From: an uncultured Pontibacter sp.
GTDB lineage: Bacteria; Bacteroidota; Bacteroidia; Cytophagales; Hymenobacteraceae
Assembly: GCF_947495565.1 (NCBI RefSeq)
Contig: NZ_CANLZM010000009.1
Span: 62,001 to 126,000 of the forward strand
Reading direction: 5' to 3'
DNA: 64,000 nucleotides
The position numbers were made by a program, and so were the translations under genes. The notes under the pieces are model-generated. The model did not search any database. It had not been told where the DNA came from and saw nothing but the letters and a program-made list of their open reading frames with translations. Numbering within the stretch: position 1 is the stretch's first letter; every line of letters starts with the position of its first letter. This document shows positions 62,274 to 64,000 of this stretch, in pieces.

Positions 62274-62483
62274 TCAGATCTGCTCTGCATGAAAACCAGC
62301 TTTTTCTAAAGTGCTTTTAATAGCCTGCGCATCGGCGGCATCAGCTTTTACCTCCAGTACTTTATCAGGATTGTCAGTATCCACTTTCCACTCTTGCACC
62401 CCCTCCAGCTTATTCAGGTGAGGCGTAACGGCACGCACACAGCTTCCGCAATTTATGTTAGTCTTAAATTTATAGGTTTCCAT
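62274..62483 (-). CDS. Heavy-metal-associated domain copper chaperone
   Basis: A 69-residue HMA domain protein. NCGSC gives the CxxC metal site at residues 12-15 in the usual loop, followed by VRAVTPHLNKLEGVQEWKVD. CopZ-like chaperones carry Cu(I) to CopA. The gene follows the copA-type gene by 36 nt on the same strand, so the two probably form one copper-detoxification operon. Confidence 0.88.
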   Translation of the reverse strand: METYKFKTNINCGSCVRAVTPHLNKLEGVQEWKVDTDNPDKVLEVKADAADAQAIKSTLEKAGFHAEQI

Positions 62484-62519
62484 ACTTTATGATTATCAAT
62501 TTAACATATTAATTACACT

Positions 62520-64000
62520 TTACAATTTATTGCTTCTTAGGCGAAGGCTATTCGTTACCACAGACACGGAACTCAAGGCCATTGCGGCTCCCGCTATCAT
62601 CGGGTTTAGCAGGAAACCTGTGAACGGGAAAAGAACGCCTGCCGCCACCGGAATGCAGATAACGTTATAGATAAAGGCCCAAAACAGGTTCTGATGAATG
62701 GTTTTCACGGTTGCCCGGGATAGTTTAACAGCTTTAGCCACCTGCGTCAGGTCAGAGCGCATGAGGGTTATGCCTGCCACATCCATTGCCACGTCTGTTC
62801 CCTGCCCCATGGCTATACTTACATCAGCGGTAGCAAGTGCCTGCGCATCGTTTATACCATCTCCCACCATGCCCACTACTTTGCCTTGGGTTTGCAGTTC
62901 TTTAACAAAGTCAGCTTTATCCGTCGGTAATAAGCCGGCCTGGAAATGTTCCACTCCAACCTGGCGGGCTACGGCAGCGGCTGTTTGCTTATTGTCTCCG
63001 GTGAGCATGTAGATTTCCAGCCCGGCATCGTGCATCGCATTTATGCCTTCGGCAGCGGCAGGCTTGATAGGGTCGCTGACGGCAAATACGGCAATCGCCT
63101 CTTTATCATCAGCAAAGAAAATCACGGTTTTGGCGTCTTCCTGCAGTTGCCTTGCCGCCTGTAGCATTTGTTCGGGTAGTTGTACGCCCTGCTGGCGCAG
63201 CAGCTTTTCGTTACCGGCCAAATACCGCTTCTTGATATACTCGGCCTCAATACCTAACCCTGTAAGGCTGTTGAATGAGTCCGGTTGCAGGGCTTGTTTG
63301 CCTTGGTCCTTGTAGTAAGTATAAATTGCCTGGGCAATGGGGTGCTCCGACTGCGCCTCCATTGAAAAGAACAGCGTCTCTAGTCGGTCCTGCTCCTGTG
63401 TATCCTGTGCCCACACCACATCCGTAACAGAGGGTTTACCTAGCGTAATGGTGCCAGTTTTATCAAGTATAACGGCAGTTACTTTGTGCGCCTGTTCCAG
63501 ACTCTCGGCATCTTTTATAAGTATACCATTTTCAGCACCGCGGCCCACTCCTACCATAATAGCCGTCGGAGTGGCTAAGCCAAGTGCGCATGGGCAGGCA
63601 ATCACTAACACAGAAATTGTTGACAGCAGCGCCTCCGTAAGATAGGCCTCCCCACCAACTAACAACCAGACAGCAAAAGTCAGCACAGCAACCAGCAGCA
63701 CAATCGGTACAAAGATACCGGCAATTTTATCCACCATTTTCTGCACCGGCGCCTTGCTGCCCTGCGCCTCCTGCACAAGTTTTATAATGTGCGCCAGCAT
63801 AGTTTCGCCACCGGTTTTCTCGGCTATAATCTGCACACTGCCTTTTTGGTTGATGGTACCGGCATACAAGGCATCTCCTGGCTGCTTCTGCACTGGCAAA
63901 GGCTCGCCACTCAGCATACTTTCATCCACATAAGTGGTGCCTGCGGCCACCTTTCCATCTACCGGCACACGCTCACCCGGCAATAGCACAACTCTGTCGC
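62520..64000 (-). CDS. copA: Copper-translocating P-type ATPase, partial
   Basis: The 5' end is cut by the right edge; 493 codons to the stop are visible, beginning in the actuator domain (DRVVLLPGERVPVDG). Visible landmarks: SGEPLPVQK, the CPC metal site in CPCALGLATPTAI, phosphorylation site DKTGTIT, the SEHPIAQAI SEHP motif of PIB ATPases, MLTGDNKQTA, GDGINDAQAL and the two final membrane segments. CPC plus SEHP indicates a Cu(I)- or Ag(I)-exporting PIB-1 ATPase. The N-terminal metal-binding domains are outside the window. The downstream HMA gene supports a copper role. Confidence 0.93.
   Translation of the reverse strand, partial: DRVVLLPGERVPVDGKVAAGTTYVDESMLSGEPLPVQKQPGDALYAGTINQKGSVQIIAEKTGGETMLAHIIKLVQEAQGSKAPVQKMVDKIAGIFVPIVLLVAVLTFAVWLLVGGEAYLTEALLSTISVLVIACPCALGLATPTAIMVGVGRGAENGILIKDAESLEQAHKVTAVILDKTGTITLGKPSVTDVVWAQDTQEQDRLETLFFSMEAQSEHPIAQAIYTYYKDQGKQALQPDSFNSLTGLGIEAEYIKKRYLAGNEKLLRQQGVQLPEQMLQAARQLQEDAKTVIFFADDKEAIAVFAVSDPIKPAAAEGINAMHDAGLEIYMLTGDNKQTAAAVARQVGVEHFQAGLLPTDKADFVKELQTQGKVVGMVGDGINDAQALATADVSIAMGQGTDVAMDVAGITLMRSDLTQVAKAVKLSRATVKTIHQNLFWAFIYNVICIPVAAGVLFPFTGFLLNPMIAGAAMALSSVSVVTNSLRLRSNKL

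Noticed and set aside
1..64000. tRNA genes, CRISPR arrays, insertion sequences
   Set aside because: I looked for T-loop motifs such as GTTCGAATC, regularly spaced short repeats and transposase motifs and saw none.

Overview
The window looks like chromosomal DNA of a Bacteroidota bacterium, most likely order Cytophagales, family Hymenobacteraceae (Pontibacter-like). The family name is an inference. It rests on several type IX secretion (T9SS) C-terminal sorting domains of both types (A and B), two PorP/SprF-family outer-membrane proteins, TAnnTTTG-type promoter boxes, a near absence of Shine-Dalgarno sites, and moderate GC with AT-rich gaps. I found no tRNA, rRNA, CRISPR array, insertion sequence or phage gene.

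Region 1 (1-12.3 kb) is mostly housekeeping: a cut-off GH25 lysozyme, a D-threonine aldolase/D-serine dehydratase-like PLP enzyme, HemJ, a small zinc-ribbon coiled-coil protein, an AEC transporter, a secreted PQQ-type sugar dehydrogenase, an exonuclease/CBS-nucleotidyltransferase pair, an Xaa-Pro aminopeptidase, DoxX and a DUF1737-like protein.

Region 2 (12.6-24.3 kb, plus strand) is an exopolysaccharide (EPS) operon: Wza-like export lipoprotein, Wzc-like tyrosine kinase/co-polymerase, Wzx-type flippase, four glycosyltransferase-like proteins, a Wzy/O-antigen-ligase-like membrane protein and a membrane-anchored beta-helix protein.

Region 3 (24.9-40.9 kb) holds large secreted proteins: a beta-helix/Ig/PA14/PA14 T9SS protein that is a paralogue of the membrane-anchored one, a sugar dehydrogenase/PKD/LamG chimera, a double-LamG protein, and two SGNH esterase-like proteins. 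One SGNH protein has a type A sorting domain. The other has a long Ig stalk, a type B domain and its own PorP/SprF partner.

Region 4 (41.2-53.8 kb) returns to polysaccharide: an MBOAT plus AlgJ/AlgX-like O-acetylation pair with a GT61, then a minus-strand CDP-sugar cluster (rfbF, SDR, rfbC, SAF-domain dehydrogenase, nucleotidyltransferase, GT4), a WecG/TagA-type transferase and the initiating undecaprenyl-phosphate sugar transferase.

Region 5 (54.8-64 kb) holds a 1951-residue type B adhesin with its PorP/SprF partner, a TMEM220 protein, and a copper-export pair (CopA, cut off by the right edge, and an HMA chaperone).

The likely theme is one locus that makes, acetylates and exports an EPS and also encodes T9SS-secreted proteins able to bind or modify it outside the cell. 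Six upstream regions in this locus carry an AAC-N16-CGT(A/T) element that resembles an ECF sigma-factor promoter, which would tie the EPS and T9SS genes together. Two further signals are unexplained: the heptamer AAGTATA/TATACTT, which is greatly over-represented across most of the window, and a nested-stem 142-bp element at 3440-3581.
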